Assembly (NCBI GenBank): GCA_963801255.1
Contig: CAWDEC010000008.1
Span: 372,001-436,000, forward strand
Reading direction: 5' to 3'
DNA: 64,000 bases
Source: JAICXG01 sp963801255
GTDB lineage: Bacteria > Verrucomicrobiota > Verrucomicrobiia > Chthoniobacterales > UBA10450
This document shows positions 45,643-55,591 of the stretch, piece by piece. Within the stretch, counting starts at the first letter, position 1. Every line of letters starts with the position of its first letter. The notes below the pieces were generated by a model that had not been told where the DNA came from, made no database searches, and saw only the letters and a list, made by a program, of their open reading frames with translations. A program made the position numbers and the translations under genes.

Positions 45643-45985
45643 CTGACACGCTCAACGGCGGAGCGACGCGAGTCACTGTCTACGGTCCAAGACACGAGAC
45701 TGGCAAGGTCGGCAAAAAGTGCGCGAGGTTTTGAGTTCGATTATCGCTCCTGGCGCAGTTTCTTCTCAAATGGATTTTGGCGAACAGGAGCGTCGCCTGT
45801 GTGATGCCGGCGACGAGTGATCCGCGTCATCGGGAGGACAACAGGGGTGGTGGAATGGGGCGTCTGCCCGATGAAAAATGCGACGCAGAATGACTGATTT
45901 GGTTATCACCCTCTCGTCCTGGGCTGGTCCAGAGCTCTCTTCTTGCGGGCTTGCCTAACGCCTCGTCATTCCCGAACGTACCGTT
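45643..45985. other. Intergenic stretch without a supported gene
   Basis: No convincing frame. It holds a hairpin with arms CGTCGCC and GGCGACG around 45805, one dispersed 8-mer (45953-45960), and the leader of the next gene. I see no promoter I would defend. Confidence 0.5.
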
Positions 45986-46720
45986 ATGCAACTTCTCCGT
46001 CTCGCGATGTGGTCCGGCCCTCGCAATATCTCGACTGCCATGATGCGCTCCTGGGGCAATCGTGCTGACACGATCGTGATTGACGAGCCATTCTACGCCT
46101 TTTACCTCACGCGCACGAAGAAGGACCATCCGATGGCGGATGAAGTCATGAGCGAGGGAGAAAGAGACTGGCGCAACGTGGTTGCCGGCCTAACGAGAGA
46201 AGGTCTGCCAAACGGGGCGCGCGTCTTTTATCAAAAGCAAATGACGCATCATCTCCTGCCAGAGATCGAGCGGGAGTGGCTTCTCAGCCTGACGAACTGT
46301 TTCCTCATCCGCGACCCGGCCGAGGTGATGGCATCCTATCTCAAGAAAAATGATGACCCATCTCTGGAAGACCTGGGTTTCATACAGCAGGCGGAAATAT
46401 TCGACTGGGTTCGGGAGCACTCACCCGCTGTTCCGCCGGTGGTCGATGCCGGCGACGTCCTGCAAAGTCCAGAGCGAATCTTGCGTTTTCTGTGTCAGGC
46501 CGTCGGTGTGGAATTCGATCCCGCGATGCTGAAATGGCCACCGGGTTTACGCAACACAGATGGCGTCTGGGCGAAACACTGGTACGGCGAAGTAGCGCGT
46601 TCCACTTCCTTCCAGCCTTACAAACCAAAAGTAGTGCAGGTACCGAAACACTTGAGCAAGATCCACGAACAGTGCCGGGAGTGTTATGAACACCTCCGTC
46701 AATTCCGACTCGGCAGTTGA
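45986..46720 (+). CDS. Sulfotransferase-like P-loop protein
   Basis: A 244-residue protein. The PAPS-type P-loop is LAMWSGPRNISTAMMRSW at residue 7, and a later 3'-phosphate-type segment is CFLIRDPAEVMASYLKK near residue 107. It lies 11 bases before an aminotransferase-IV gene, and the two likely act together. Sequence style is that of small sulfotransferase family proteins; the acceptor is unknown. Two 8-mer copies (45953, 46188) lie around it. Confidence 0.8.
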   Translation: MQLLRLAMWSGPRNISTAMMRSWGNRADTIVIDEPFYAFYLTRTKKDHPMADEVMSEGERDWRNVVAGLTREGLPNGARVFYQKQMTHHLLPEIEREWLLSLTNCFLIRDPAEVMASYLKKNDDPSLEDLGFIQQAEIFDWVREHSPAVPPVVDAGDVLQSPERILRFLCQAVGVEFDPAMLKWPPGLRNTDGVWAKHWYGEVARSTSFQPYKPKVVQVPKHLSKIHEQCRECYEHLRQFRLGS

Positions 46721-46731
46721 TTCTTTAAAAT

Positions 46732-47631
46732 ATGCTTCAGTCCTTTAACGAAAAGAACCGCAACCTGCTGGTAAACATTAATGGCCGGCTCATCCCTCGT
46801 GACGAAGCTGGGATAAGTCCATTCGATTCCGCGGTTCAGGGCGGTGACGCGGTTTGGGAAGGGTTGCGACTTTATGATGGGCGCATCTTCAAGTTGTACG
46901 AACACCTCGCGCGACTGCGCCGCTCGGCGAGTGCGCTCGCATTTGCGGAGATTCCGCCTAACGAAAAGATGATCGAGGAAATCCGACGCACCCTACTGGC
47001 CAATCAAATGCGCGAGGGCGTGCATATCCGGCTTACTCTCACGCGCGGAGTGAAGATCACCTCGGGGATGGACCCGCGTCTGAACCAGAGCGGACCGACG
47101 CTCATTGTCCTCGCAGAACATAAGGCTCCGGTTTACGCCAAAACAGGCCTACGACTGATCACGAGCAAGATGCGCCGCCCGCCACCGGAGATTCTTGATC
47201 CGCAGATTCATCATGCCAATCTGCTCAATTCTATCCTGGCTAAGATTGAGGCCAACGCCGCGGGAGCAGACGATGCCATTCTTCTTGACCTGCGTGGCTT
47301 CGTCGCGGAGACGAACGCGACACATCTTTTTCTCGTTAGGCAAGGTGAGATTGCAACCAGCCGTGTGCTGGCCTGCCCGGAAGGAATCACGCGTGCTACC
47401 ATTCTCGAAATTTGCGCGGCCGAAAAAATCCCGCATCGCGAAGCTGATCTCACGCTCGACGAATTCTATTCTGCTGATGAGGTCTTTTGCACGGGGACAA
47501 TGGGCGAACTGGCGGCAGTGACCGGAATCGATGACCGTTCGATCGGCGAGGGCCAGGTTGGACCTTTGACCAGTCATCTAAGTAGACTCTATGGCGCTCG
47601 CACCGCCACTGAGGGCGTCCAGGTTGTCTGA
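46732..47631 (+). CDS. Aminotransferase class IV (BCAT-like) with altered active site
   Basis: A 299-residue PLP fold-type IV protein. Features: GISPFDSAVQGGDAVWEGLR for the entry, YEHLARLRRSA, and a late VAETNATHLFLVRQG and CPEGITRATILEICA for phosphate binding. In the usual Lys block (I-K-x-x-N-L-L) the sequence here is QIHHANLLNSILAKIEA, so His stands where the Schiff-base Lys is expected. Either another Lys does the job or the protein is not an aminotransferase. It is downstream of a sulfotransferase gene. I recall plant proteins that combine the same two domains, but that is from memory. Confidence 0.8.
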   Translation: MLQSFNEKNRNLLVNINGRLIPRDEAGISPFDSAVQGGDAVWEGLRLYDGRIFKLYEHLARLRRSASALAFAEIPPNEKMIEEIRRTLLANQMREGVHIRLTLTRGVKITSGMDPRLNQSGPTLIVLAEHKAPVYAKTGLRLITSKMRRPPPEILDPQIHHANLLNSILAKIEANAAGADDAILLDLRGFVAETNATHLFLVRQGEIATSRVLACPEGITRATILEICAAEKIPHREADLTLDEFYSADEVFCTGTMGELAAVTGIDDRSIGEGQVGPLTSHLSRLYGARTATEGVQVV

Positions 47632-47690
47632 GCTGTCAGGGCGATACCTAAATTGTTTTCGCGGTCACGTTTTTGTGACACCTTTCGGTC

Positions 47691-48152
47691 ATGGAAATGC
47701 CCCAACCGAGTGAAGGTCATCGCAAGCTGGAGAAGATTGCAGGGGAGTGGCAGGGCGAGGAAACAATGTATCCGTCGCCCTGGGACCCTAATGGAGGCAG
47801 TGCCATCGGGCGCATTAGCAGCCGGATTGCATTAAACGGATTTGCCTTAATCAATGACTATGAGCAAGAAAGCGACGGGAAGGTTAACTTCACCGGTCAT
47901 GGCGTTTTTAGTTACGATCCCAAGGCAGACACATACACGCTTGTCTGGGTGGATTGCATGGGCGCGCCGCCGGAAGTCTTCAAAGGCAAATTCGAGGGAG
48001 ACATTCTGAAGCTATCTCATGGTGGACCTGGAATGCACGCGCGCCTGACTTACGACTTATCGCAGCCGGGTCTCCTTGCTACCAGCATGGAGATGTCGCA
48101 GGACGGCAGCGAGTGGAAGCGTTTTTTCGACGCGCGGTTGAAGCGTCGTTAG
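47691..48152 (+). CDS. DUF1579-family protein
   Basis: A 153-residue soluble protein with a beta-barrel-like fold. Family phrases: HRKLEKIAGEWQGEETM, NGFALINDYEQESDGKVNFTGHGVFSYDPKADTY in part, and GDILKLSHGGPG. No enzyme motif. Function of the family is unknown. Confidence 0.8.
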   Translation: MEMPQPSEGHRKLEKIAGEWQGEETMYPSPWDPNGGSAIGRISSRIALNGFALINDYEQESDGKVNFTGHGVFSYDPKADTYTLVWVDCMGAPPEVFKGKFEGDILKLSHGGPGMHARLTYDLSQPGLLATSMEMSQDGSEWKRFFDARLKRR

Positions 48153-48191
48153 CCCGAATGAGCGTTCAGTGCGGGATTTTTCGTCGTCGCA

Positions 48192-50612
48192 TCATTCGGC
48201 ACGGAGGGCGATAACCGGATTAAGGCGAGTTGCCCGACGCGCGGGAAAGAGACAGGCAACGAGCGCGGCAGTGCCGAGAAGGACAACGGTCGCTCCCAGG
48301 AGCACGGGATTATGCGCGGAGACCTGGTATAGCTGCGAGGCGATTAGCCGGCCAAGCGCGAGCGCACCAATCAATCCGACAATCAGCCCAATCACGACCG
48401 GTTTCATGCCTTGAGCAAGAACGAGACGCAAGACGTCGAGAGTCTGCGCTCCGAGTGCCATCCGCACACCGATTTCGCCGGTGCGCTGTTCGACGGTATA
48501 GGCAACTGCGCCGTAGATGCCAACGGTGGCGAGGAGCAGTGCAACGCTGGCGAAAATGCCGAGCAACGCCATCATGAGTCGCGCTTCCCCAAGCGACAGC
48601 CTAACGACTTCGTCCATCGACTGCGGCAGGGCCAGCGCCATGGAGCCGTCAATTTGGTTGAGCGCCCGTTGGACGAGCTGTGTGACTGCGGCCGTCTCCA
48701 TCCCACTCCGCACGCTAATGCTCATAAACGGAAAGTTCTCCTGGGTCACAGGTCGATAAAACTCCATATCGTTAGGCACGGCGATTTTGCCGGAACGAAC
48801 GTCGCCGACCACCCCGACAATTTCCGCCGGTACACTCGCGCTCGTCACGAGCAGGGTATGCCCAATCGGATTTTCGTTCCCGAAAACCTTTCGCGCGCCG
48901 GACTGACTGATGAGCATGACGTTAGGCTGGCCCGCCACATCGTGTTGATTGAAATCGCGCCCGGCGACAATGGGAATTCCCCAGGCATGGAAATATCCCG
49001 GCATGGTATTGTGCGAGGGTGCGGAATCGCGCTCCGGCACTGGCCGTATGTTTCCCTCCGGCCGCGTGTAGAGCGTTGCGCCGTTACCGCCGGCGAGTGG
49101 AAAATCGCTGCTTACCGCGACTGCTTCGAATCCTGGAATGGCGCGCAGTCGGTTCTGAAGTTGTTCCGAAAAACGGGCGCGCGAGGCTTCGTCTGGATAA
49201 GTCGCCTGCGGGAATGTGATGAATGCCACCCAAATATGATCCGGACGAAAGCCGAGCGGCTGCTGGCTTAGCCTAATGAAACTGGCGATGAGCAAGGCCG
49301 CGCTTGCCAGCAGACTCACAGAAAGCGCCACCTGTGCGCCGACGAGAATTTTGCGAAACCGCTGTTGTCGCAGGCTGCCACTGCTGCCGCGACCGCCTTC
49401 TTTCAATCCATCGACCAGATCGGCACGTGAGCTTTGCCAGGCGGGATAAAGTCCCATGGCCAACCCGGTGAGAAGGGAGAGCGCAAGCGTAAAGAAAAGC
49501 ACGGGCACCGAAACGCTCACGTTCGCGGCATCCAGCGGCAAGAAATTGACCGTGATTTTCGGCACGAGTGGAACGAGCTGCCAGGCGAGAAACGCGCCCA
49601 ACAGTCCGGCGAGCACGCTGACCATGAGGCTTTCCAAAACAAAAAGCCGCAGCACGCTTCCGCGGGAAGCGCCCAGCGCCATGCGCAGCGCGATCTCGCG
49701 CCGCCGTCCGCTGAAGCGCACAAGGAGCAGGTTGGCGACATTGCTGCAGGCGATGAGCAGCACGACTCCCACCGCCGCGAAGAGCGTGGCGAAAGCAGGC
49801 CGCAACTGGCCGGTCGCATCTTCTGGAAGTGGCGTGATCATCGTTTTCACGTCGGCGTCGATCTTGCCCGGATAGTGGGTGCGATAGCTTTGCTCGAGCG
49901 ACGGCAACGTGGCGCGCGCCTGCTCGATCGTTAAGCCAGGCTTCAATCTTCCCACAGCTCGAAGGAAGGCGGTGCCGCGCATCATTCGTTCATAGGTAAA
50001 ACCGGGAATAATGAATGGTTTCGTCACCCAGACATCGTTGCCATTCGGTCCGACCCACTGCACAGGCATGTTCGGAATGACGCCGACGATGGTATGCGCG
50101 ATGCCATCGAGTGTGATGCTGTGCCCAATGACATTGGCGTCTCCGCTCAGCCGGCTCTTCCAGAAATGCTCCGAAACGATCGCCACGTCGGCGCCTTCTT
50201 CTTCGTTAGACAGGAAAGTTCGGCCACGAATCGGCTTGATGCCGAGGACATCGAAGTAGTTTGCTGTCACTCGAAAAGCCCCGAGCTGCACCGGAAATCC
50301 CAGCCCGGTGAGAGTCGCGGCCGTGGGGTTATCAGCCGCGAATCCGTCAAAGATCGTTTGGCCTTCGCGGTAGAGCTGGAAACGCGGCCCGGAGATCGGC
50401 CACTCGAGCGCTTTGGCCGTTTTCGTCCCTGAATAAAATCGCACAAGGCGACTGGAGTCTTTGAAGGGAAGACCGCGCAGAAACAGGTCGTTGATCAGGC
50501 TGAAGATCGTGGTGTTGAGTCCGATCCCGAGCATGAGGGTGATCACCGCCAGAAGGGTGAAGCCGGGCGATTTCAAGAGCTGGCGCAGAGCAAAGCGGAG
50601 GTCGGTGAACAT
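48192..50612 (-). CDS. MacB/FtsX-like ABC permease of the ADOP group
   Basis: An 806-residue inner-membrane permease from the ATG at 50612 (a TTG at 50657 is less likely). It opens MFTDLRFALRQLLKSPGFTLLAVITLM and lacks the HAAS N-terminal region of its relative at 42960. Two MacB periplasmic domains and two FtsX four-helix domains follow, ending PVIALRAE. There is no PadR gene next to it. Three 8-mer copies (48599, 48770, 48920) are inside. Likely an exporter component or membrane-stress protein; substrate unknown. Confidence 0.9.
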   Translation of the reverse strand: MFTDLRFALRQLLKSPGFTLLAVITLMLGIGLNTTIFSLINDLFLRGLPFKDSSRLVRFYSGTKTAKALEWPISGPRFQLYREGQTIFDGFAADNPTAATLTGLGFPVQLGAFRVTANYFDVLGIKPIRGRTFLSNEEEGADVAIVSEHFWKSRLSGDANVIGHSITLDGIAHTIVGVIPNMPVQWVGPNGNDVWVTKPFIIPGFTYERMMRGTAFLRAVGRLKPGLTIEQARATLPSLEQSYRTHYPGKIDADVKTMITPLPEDATGQLRPAFATLFAAVGVVLLIACSNVANLLLVRFSGRRREIALRMALGASRGSVLRLFVLESLMVSVLAGLLGAFLAWQLVPLVPKITVNFLPLDAANVSVSVPVLFFTLALSLLTGLAMGLYPAWQSSRADLVDGLKEGGRGSSGSLRQQRFRKILVGAQVALSVSLLASAALLIASFIRLSQQPLGFRPDHIWVAFITFPQATYPDEASRARFSEQLQNRLRAIPGFEAVAVSSDFPLAGGNGATLYTRPEGNIRPVPERDSAPSHNTMPGYFHAWGIPIVAGRDFNQHDVAGQPNVMLISQSGARKVFGNENPIGHTLLVTSASVPAEIVGVVGDVRSGKIAVPNDMEFYRPVTQENFPFMSISVRSGMETAAVTQLVQRALNQIDGSMALALPQSMDEVVRLSLGEARLMMALLGIFASVALLLATVGIYGAVAYTVEQRTGEIGVRMALGAQTLDVLRLVLAQGMKPVVIGLIVGLIGALALGRLIASQLYQVSAHNPVLLGATVVLLGTAALVACLFPARRATRLNPVIALRAE

Positions 50613-50770
50613 ACGATTCGCAAATAAAGATGCGCCCGAAGACGCAGTTGGATTCAAGAAAAAGACGCCGCCAATGACGAGTTTTGTTTACGTGTGATCG
50701 AAAAAAGTCGTCTGCCGCGAATTTTTGCCCGCGCCGCGATTGCGGAGAGGCGGCGCGAGAGCGAACGCCC

Positions 50771-51202
50771 CTAACGATTACTCAGTGCCGCCTTGAGGTG
50801 AATCTGCGTTCCGCCCAACGCGACAGACACAGGGCAGTTCTTCTTGGTCTGCTCGGCCGTTTCCTGAAACTTCTTATCCTCGATGCCCGGAACGTCCGCT
50901 TCCGTCTCGAGATTAATCTCGGTAATTCGAAATGCCTCGCCGACCTTCTCCAGTTTCACCTTTGCCGTCGTGCTAATTTTCTTTGGCGGAAAACCGGCTT
51001 TCTCCAGGCCAACCGACAGTGCCATGGAGAAGCAGCCCGCTTCGGCCGCGCCGATTAACTCCTCAGGGTTGGTTCCGGTTCCATCTTCAAATCGCGAGGA
51101 GAATGAATAAGCGCCTTCGTAGGCTCCGCTGCCCAGTTTCATTCTGCCCTGGCCGCCCTTGAGCGTGCCCTCCCACGTTGCCGATCCAGTTCGTGTTGCC
51201 AT
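50771..51202 (-). CDS. osmC: Osmotically inducible peroxiredoxin OsmC
   Basis: Organic hydroperoxide reductase. From the ATG at 51202 it is 143 residues and follows E. coli OsmC closely: TGSATWEGTLKGG, RFEDGTGTNPEELIGAAEAG, first catalytic Cys in AGCFSMALS near residue 59, second in KNCPVSVAL near 125. The open frame extends upstream to 51400, but that part is not OsmC-like. It stands alone. Confidence 0.92.
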   Translation of the reverse strand: MATRTGSATWEGTLKGGQGRMKLGSGAYEGAYSFSSRFEDGTGTNPEELIGAAEAGCFSMALSVGLEKAGFPPKKISTTAKVKLEKVGEAFRITEINLETEADVPGIEDKKFQETAEQTKKNCPVSVALGGTQIHLKAALSNR

Positions 51203-51308
51203 GCGACACGTTTCGCCGAATCGGCGGAAATGGCAACGCATGGCAAGCCCACGACCGCAGGAGCCGGCCCAGTGGAACGTTCTATAACTGCCTAAAAGGA
51301 CTTCGTGA

Positions 51309-54300
51309 TTACGGTAGCAGGCGGAAGTTCGCCGGAAGCTTAATGGGCGATGCGGGCTGATCGGGATCGCTCGCTCCGCTCGCATGGCCACCTCCACCAA
51401 ACTCCGGCTCGGCGTTGTTGACCGCCACTTTCGCCGGCGGGGGCGAAATTTCCGGCTGGCCTTTCGACTTCAAGGTGTCGTTAAGTTTCGGCAACTCGTT
51501 AGTCATAAGCCCATCAAACTCCTTTGCCACGTCCTCCAGTTCACGCCGAAGCGAATCGATTCGCGCAACCTGGTAGTCGGCCGGCTTGCCTTCGTAACTC
51601 AGGATGTTGCCGTAAAGTTGATCCGTGTGCTCGCGCAGCCGTTCCTCGCCGGTGATTGCGCCACCTTCAGTCGTGGCCACGATTTTCTTTCTTGCCGCAT
51701 CCACTTTGTTGTCGAAATCGGTTACAGTTTTGCGCGCCGTTTCATCGGCGGCGAGCGCCTGTTCGCTTTTCATCAAGCCGGCACGCAGGAACATGATCCG
51801 ATCCATGAGCGCGCTCTCGTCGTTGAACAAATCCTTCATCTTTTCCGCCGCGGCGTACTGAGCCTGTCGGTCGGCTTCACTGAATTTGTCGCGGCGGTCG
51901 AGCCCGATCTTGATGGTGGTTTGGTACGGTTTGTTATTTTTCGTCATGCGCACGGTGTAGGTGCCAGGCAGGACCCGCGGGCCGGTAGTCCCGGCAAAAG
52001 CGATCTGCGCGCCGGGTGGCACGCGCGGCGGTTTTTCGTGCATGCTCCACATGACGCGGTTAAGGCCGGGCCGCTTACTCGCCGGAACGGTGTCGACCAC
52101 CTTGCCCGTGCTGTCGAGGACTTCGATTTTCAGTTTCCCGAATAGGTGACGCGACTTCTGATAGTAGGTGATCACGGCGGCATCGGGCGGATTATCGCCG
52201 TTAAAGGTCGCGGCACCTTCGGGCCATCCGCCGTTGGCTTCGATCCGTTGCTGCTGCACCGGTTGGCTGGAAACGAAGGCAGCCTCCTGGCCTAACAAAT
52301 CCGGGGTAAGCGATCGCAGTGGAGTAATATCGTCGACAATCCAGATGCCGCGGCCATGGGTCGCGAGGACGAGGTCGTTAGTCCGCGGTTGCACGACCAA
52401 ATCGCACACTGCCACCGCGGGGAAATGGTTGCCTTTGAATTGCGCCCAGGATTGCCCACCATCGATCGAAACCCAGAGGCCGAACTCCGTCCCGAGAAAA
52501 AGCATCTCTTTTTTGCCGGCGTCTTCTTTAATGACATGCGCGTAGCCACGGACGCCTTTGCTTTCCTGTGGACTAACGAGTGGCGTCCATGTCTGGCCAT
52601 AATCGGTCGTCTTAAAAACATAAGGCTGAAAATCGCCGAAGCTGTGGCGGTCGAAAGCGGCGTAGGCGGTGCCAGGATCGAAACTGCTCGCCTGTACCCA
52701 GCTTACCCAGGAATTTTTGGGCAGACCGGGCACGTTGCCGACGACGTTGTTCCAGCTCTTCGCGCCGTCGCGCGTGACCTGGACATTGCCATCGTCTGTG
52801 CCGACCCAGATGACGTTCTTGTCTTTGGGTGATTCACTGATCGCGAAAATGGTGGTATGCATTTCCGCCTCGGAATTATCCACCGTCACGCCGCCGGATT
52901 GTTCCTGTTTCTGTTTCTCCGGGTCGTTAGTCGTTAGGTCGGGTGAAATGCGTTCCCAGCTTTGCCCGTGGTCGCGGGAGCGGAAAAGGAACTGTGCCCC
53001 AATATAGATCGTTCCCTTTTCGTTAGGCGAAGCAACCAGCGGCGTATTCCAGTTGAAACGCAGCTTTTCCATGTAGTTCGCCTCCGGCTTGATGATGCGC
53101 GCCTCGAGCGTATGGCGATTTACGCGTCCCAAGTGGCCGCCCTGATATTCGGCATAGACATAATCCGGGTCAGCCGGATCGGTGAAAGTGTAGAAGCCAT
53201 CCCCGTTGAAAAGATTTTCCCAGCGAGAGTTGGTGATGCCACCGGGATACTCCGAATCGCCCACCCAGCAGGCGTTGTCCTGCAACCCGCCGTAAACCCG
53301 GTACGGGTCGGCGTCGTCGGCGCTCACGTGGTAGAACTGCGAGATCGGGAGATTGTTTGCCTTCCACCAACGATTGCCGCCGTCGACAGCGTACCAAATT
53401 CCGCCGTCATCGCCTGAGATGACATGCTGCGGATTTTCGGGGTCAATCCAGACGGCATGCACGTCGCCGTGTGCACCATTGAATCCGCCGACGGTCGCGA
53501 AACTCTTGCCGCCGTCCTGGCTGGCAATCAACGCGCCATCGGTTTTGAAAACGCGATCGGGATTTTTCGGATCGACGATCAGATTCGCGAAATAGAACGG
53601 TCGCCAAACCATCCACTGGCTTTTGTCGCGCTGTTCCCAGGTCTGGCCGCCGTCATTGGAAACGAAGAGCGCACTGGCGGGCGATTCGACGAAACAATAA
53701 ACCCGCTTCGGGTTGGAAGGCGCGACTGCCACCGCCAGCCGGCCATAGGGTTTTTTCGGGAAACCCTTGTTCGTTTCCGGGGTAATCTCCTTCCAGGTCT
53801 TGCCACCGTCGCTCGTGCGGAAGAGTCCGCTGCCCGAGGGGTCGTTAGGCGTAGCGCCCCCCGAGCGATAGATCCAGCCCTGGCGTCGGAAATCCCAGAG
53901 GCCGGCAAAGAGCACGTTGGGGTTCGACGGATCCATCGCGAGCGTGGACGCGCCGGTCGAAAGGTTAGGCCCCTTCAGAACGAGGTTCCAGGTTTTGCCG
54001 CCATCGCTCGTTTTATAAAGGCCTCGATCGGAGGAGTCGCTCCAAAGTGCGCCCGGGACCGCGGCGAAAACCGTATTGCTGTCCTTCGGACTAACGATGA
54101 TCTGACCAATGCGTTCGGAATTGGGAAGTCCACTTTTGTTCCAAGTCTCCCCACCGTCGGTCGATTTGTAGATGCCATCACCGATCGAGACGCTGTTGCG
54201 CGTCCAGCATTCGCCAGTGCCGACCCAGACGTTCTTCGAGTTCTTGGGATCGATTGCGATTGCGCCGATCGATTGCACGTCCTGCTCATCGAAAACGGGG

Positions 54301-54554
54301 CGGTAGTGCGTGCCGCCATCTTCCGATTTCCAGACTCCGCCGCTGGCCGCGCCGACGAAGATGGTGAGTTTACTCGAGGGTTCGTGTGTGGCGGCAAGGG
54401 CAGAAACGCGGCCGCTCATGGTGGCTGAGCCGATGTTGCGCGCGCCCAGGCCGGAGATGGTGGCCGAGTTAAACGGGGCCTGCTCGGCAGGCACTGGCCT
54501 AACGAGCAAAGGACTAACAAAGAGAAGCGAAGCAAAAAATTTTAAAAAACGCAT
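51309..54554 (-). CDS. Exported BNR/sortilin-like beta-propeller protein
   Basis: A 1081-residue secreted protein with signal peptide (FFASLLFVSPLLVRPVPAEQ). About ten BNR/VPS10-type units are visible, each with a SxDGGxTW Asp-box: KSEDGG, KSTDGGETW, KTSDGGKTW, FRTSDGGKTW, VSNDGGQTW, ASQDGG, RDHGQSW, TTDYGQTW, SIDGGQSW. They build one or two large propellers. After about residue 760 comes a beta-sandwich-like part and then a helical C-terminal domain, ending in a Gly/Pro-rich tail. No sialidase active site is seen. Such proteins in Bacteroidota and Verrucomicrobiota are often annotated as glycosyl hydrolase-like. Confidence 0.88.
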   Translation of the reverse strand: MRFLKFFASLLFVSPLLVRPVPAEQAPFNSATISGLGARNIGSATMSGRVSALAATHEPSSKLTIFVGAASGGVWKSEDGGTHYRPVFDEQDVQSIGAIAIDPKNSKNVWVGTGECWTRNSVSIGDGIYKSTDGGETWNKSGLPNSERIGQIIVSPKDSNTVFAAVPGALWSDSSDRGLYKTSDGGKTWNLVLKGPNLSTGASTLAMDPSNPNVLFAGLWDFRRQGWIYRSGGATPNDPSGSGLFRTSDGGKTWKEITPETNKGFPKKPYGRLAVAVAPSNPKRVYCFVESPASALFVSNDGGQTWEQRDKSQWMVWRPFYFANLIVDPKNPDRVFKTDGALIASQDGGKSFATVGGFNGAHGDVHAVWIDPENPQHVISGDDGGIWYAVDGGNRWWKANNLPISQFYHVSADDADPYRVYGGLQDNACWVGDSEYPGGITNSRWENLFNGDGFYTFTDPADPDYVYAEYQGGHLGRVNRHTLEARIIKPEANYMEKLRFNWNTPLVASPNEKGTIYIGAQFLFRSRDHGQSWERISPDLTTNDPEKQKQEQSGGVTVDNSEAEMHTTIFAISESPKDKNVIWVGTDDGNVQVTRDGAKSWNNVVGNVPGLPKNSWVSWVQASSFDPGTAYAAFDRHSFGDFQPYVFKTTDYGQTWTPLVSPQESKGVRGYAHVIKEDAGKKEMLFLGTEFGLWVSIDGGQSWAQFKGNHFPAVAVCDLVVQPRTNDLVLATHGRGIWIVDDITPLRSLTPDLLGQEAAFVSSQPVQQQRIEANGGWPEGAATFNGDNPPDAAVITYYQKSRHLFGKLKIEVLDSTGKVVDTVPASKRPGLNRVMWSMHEKPPRVPPGAQIAFAGTTGPRVLPGTYTVRMTKNNKPYQTTIKIGLDRRDKFSEADRQAQYAAAEKMKDLFNDESALMDRIMFLRAGLMKSEQALAADETARKTVTDFDNKVDAARKKIVATTEGGAITGEERLREHTDQLYGNILSYEGKPADYQVARIDSLRRELEDVAKEFDGLMTNELPKLNDTLKSKGQPEISPPPAKVAVNNAEPEFGGGGHASGASDPDQPASPIKLPANFRLLP

Positions 54555-54572
54555 AATTATGAGGTTGGTTGA

Positions 54573-55331
54573 TTATTTGGCGGGCTTGGTCGGGAACTCG
54601 AAGGTGCTCTCCTCGACCGGCATGTTAGCCTCCGCCTTGTCGATGATGATCTTTTGTTTGTCGGAAGCGCCTTTGTTGCCGGCTTCGACCGAGAAGGGGA
54701 AGTAGACGTCGTTCACCTTTTCGTAATCACCGAGGTCGGTTTCCACTTCGACCTGCGCGCCCTGTTCGATCCGCCGATCGATGACGCGAATCTCGAGGAA
54801 ATAGTCAGGATCGAGATAGACGTAACTGACGTCGCCGTTCTTGCGCGTGACCTGGAGTTTGTGCGCGGCGGTGCCCTCAACGTCTTCTGTTCCGAGATAC
54901 TCGACCTTCTTGCCCTGGGTCTGCCAACCCTCCAGCGGCCCGCCGATCTCTGCTTCTTCGACTAACGACTTCGATTCGTCGGCTGACATTTTTTCCGGAT
55001 CTTTGCGGCCAAAGAGCGGGAAAATTTTCCAACCGCTCGTGCCATCGTAGGCGTTGATCAGGTTCATGCCCTGCAGAACGGCCTCCGTGCGCACTTTGCC
55101 CGGGCGCTCTTTGGTTTCGGTGAATTTGAGCTCGACCTGGCCTTGATTGATCAGCAGCCGGCCTTCGAAGCGAATCGTCTTGATTGCATCGAGCGCGGCC
55201 TGGCCACCCTTGGCCTGGATGTTTTTCGCGACCAACTCATCGACGGTCGGGACTGGTGAAGGCGTTTGCGCCTGGACGGCCGGGATCAGGGAGACCCCGG
55301 CCAGAAAGAGAAGAGTGAAGCGTGAGTGCAT
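54573..55331 (-). CDS. Exported LolA/outer-membrane-lipoprotein-sorting-like protein
   Basis: A 252-residue periplasmic protein. From the ATG at 55331 there is a signal peptide (FTLLFLAGVSLIPAVQAQ). The mature part has the curved beta-sheet style of LolA/LolB: VDELVAKNIQAKGGQAALDAIKT, FEGRLLINQGQVELKF, GTSGWKIFPLFGRKDPE, and HKLQVTRKNGDVSYVYLDPDYFLEIRV in part. It lies 18 bases downstream of... upstream of the BNR gene on the same strand, so the two are likely cotranscribed. The function is open. Confidence 0.75.
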   Translation of the reverse strand: MHSRFTLLFLAGVSLIPAVQAQTPSPVPTVDELVAKNIQAKGGQAALDAIKTIRFEGRLLINQGQVELKFTETKERPGKVRTEAVLQGMNLINAYDGTSGWKIFPLFGRKDPEKMSADESKSLVEEAEIGGPLEGWQTQGKKVEYLGTEDVEGTAAHKLQVTRKNGDVSYVYLDPDYFLEIRVIDRRIEQGAQVEVETDLGDYEKVNDVYFPFSVEAGNKGASDKQKIIIDKAEANMPVEESTFEFPTKPAK

Positions 55332-55591
55332 AACAATAGCGTAACCTTCCGCACAGGAAGGAGTCGCAGCCTTATGCAAGCCTTATGCCATCGCAAGTGC
55401 GGGGCCGTAACTCGGCGCATTTTCAGAGGGGGCGACGAGTAAGATCGATTTGCCTAACGAATAAAATTTTTCCCGAAAACGAGACGCCGGGTGTCCGGCT
55501 TCGGGACGCAGATCCCATTTACTGTCGAACTTTCTGGCGGGAAAGGGGCTATGCAGTGAGTCCGAAAATTACCCGAACGAGTCTTAGAGAT

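Noticed and set aside
53424..54428. 334-residue plus-strand frame opposite the BNR protein
   Set aside because: Antisense shadow of the repeat gene; no domain.
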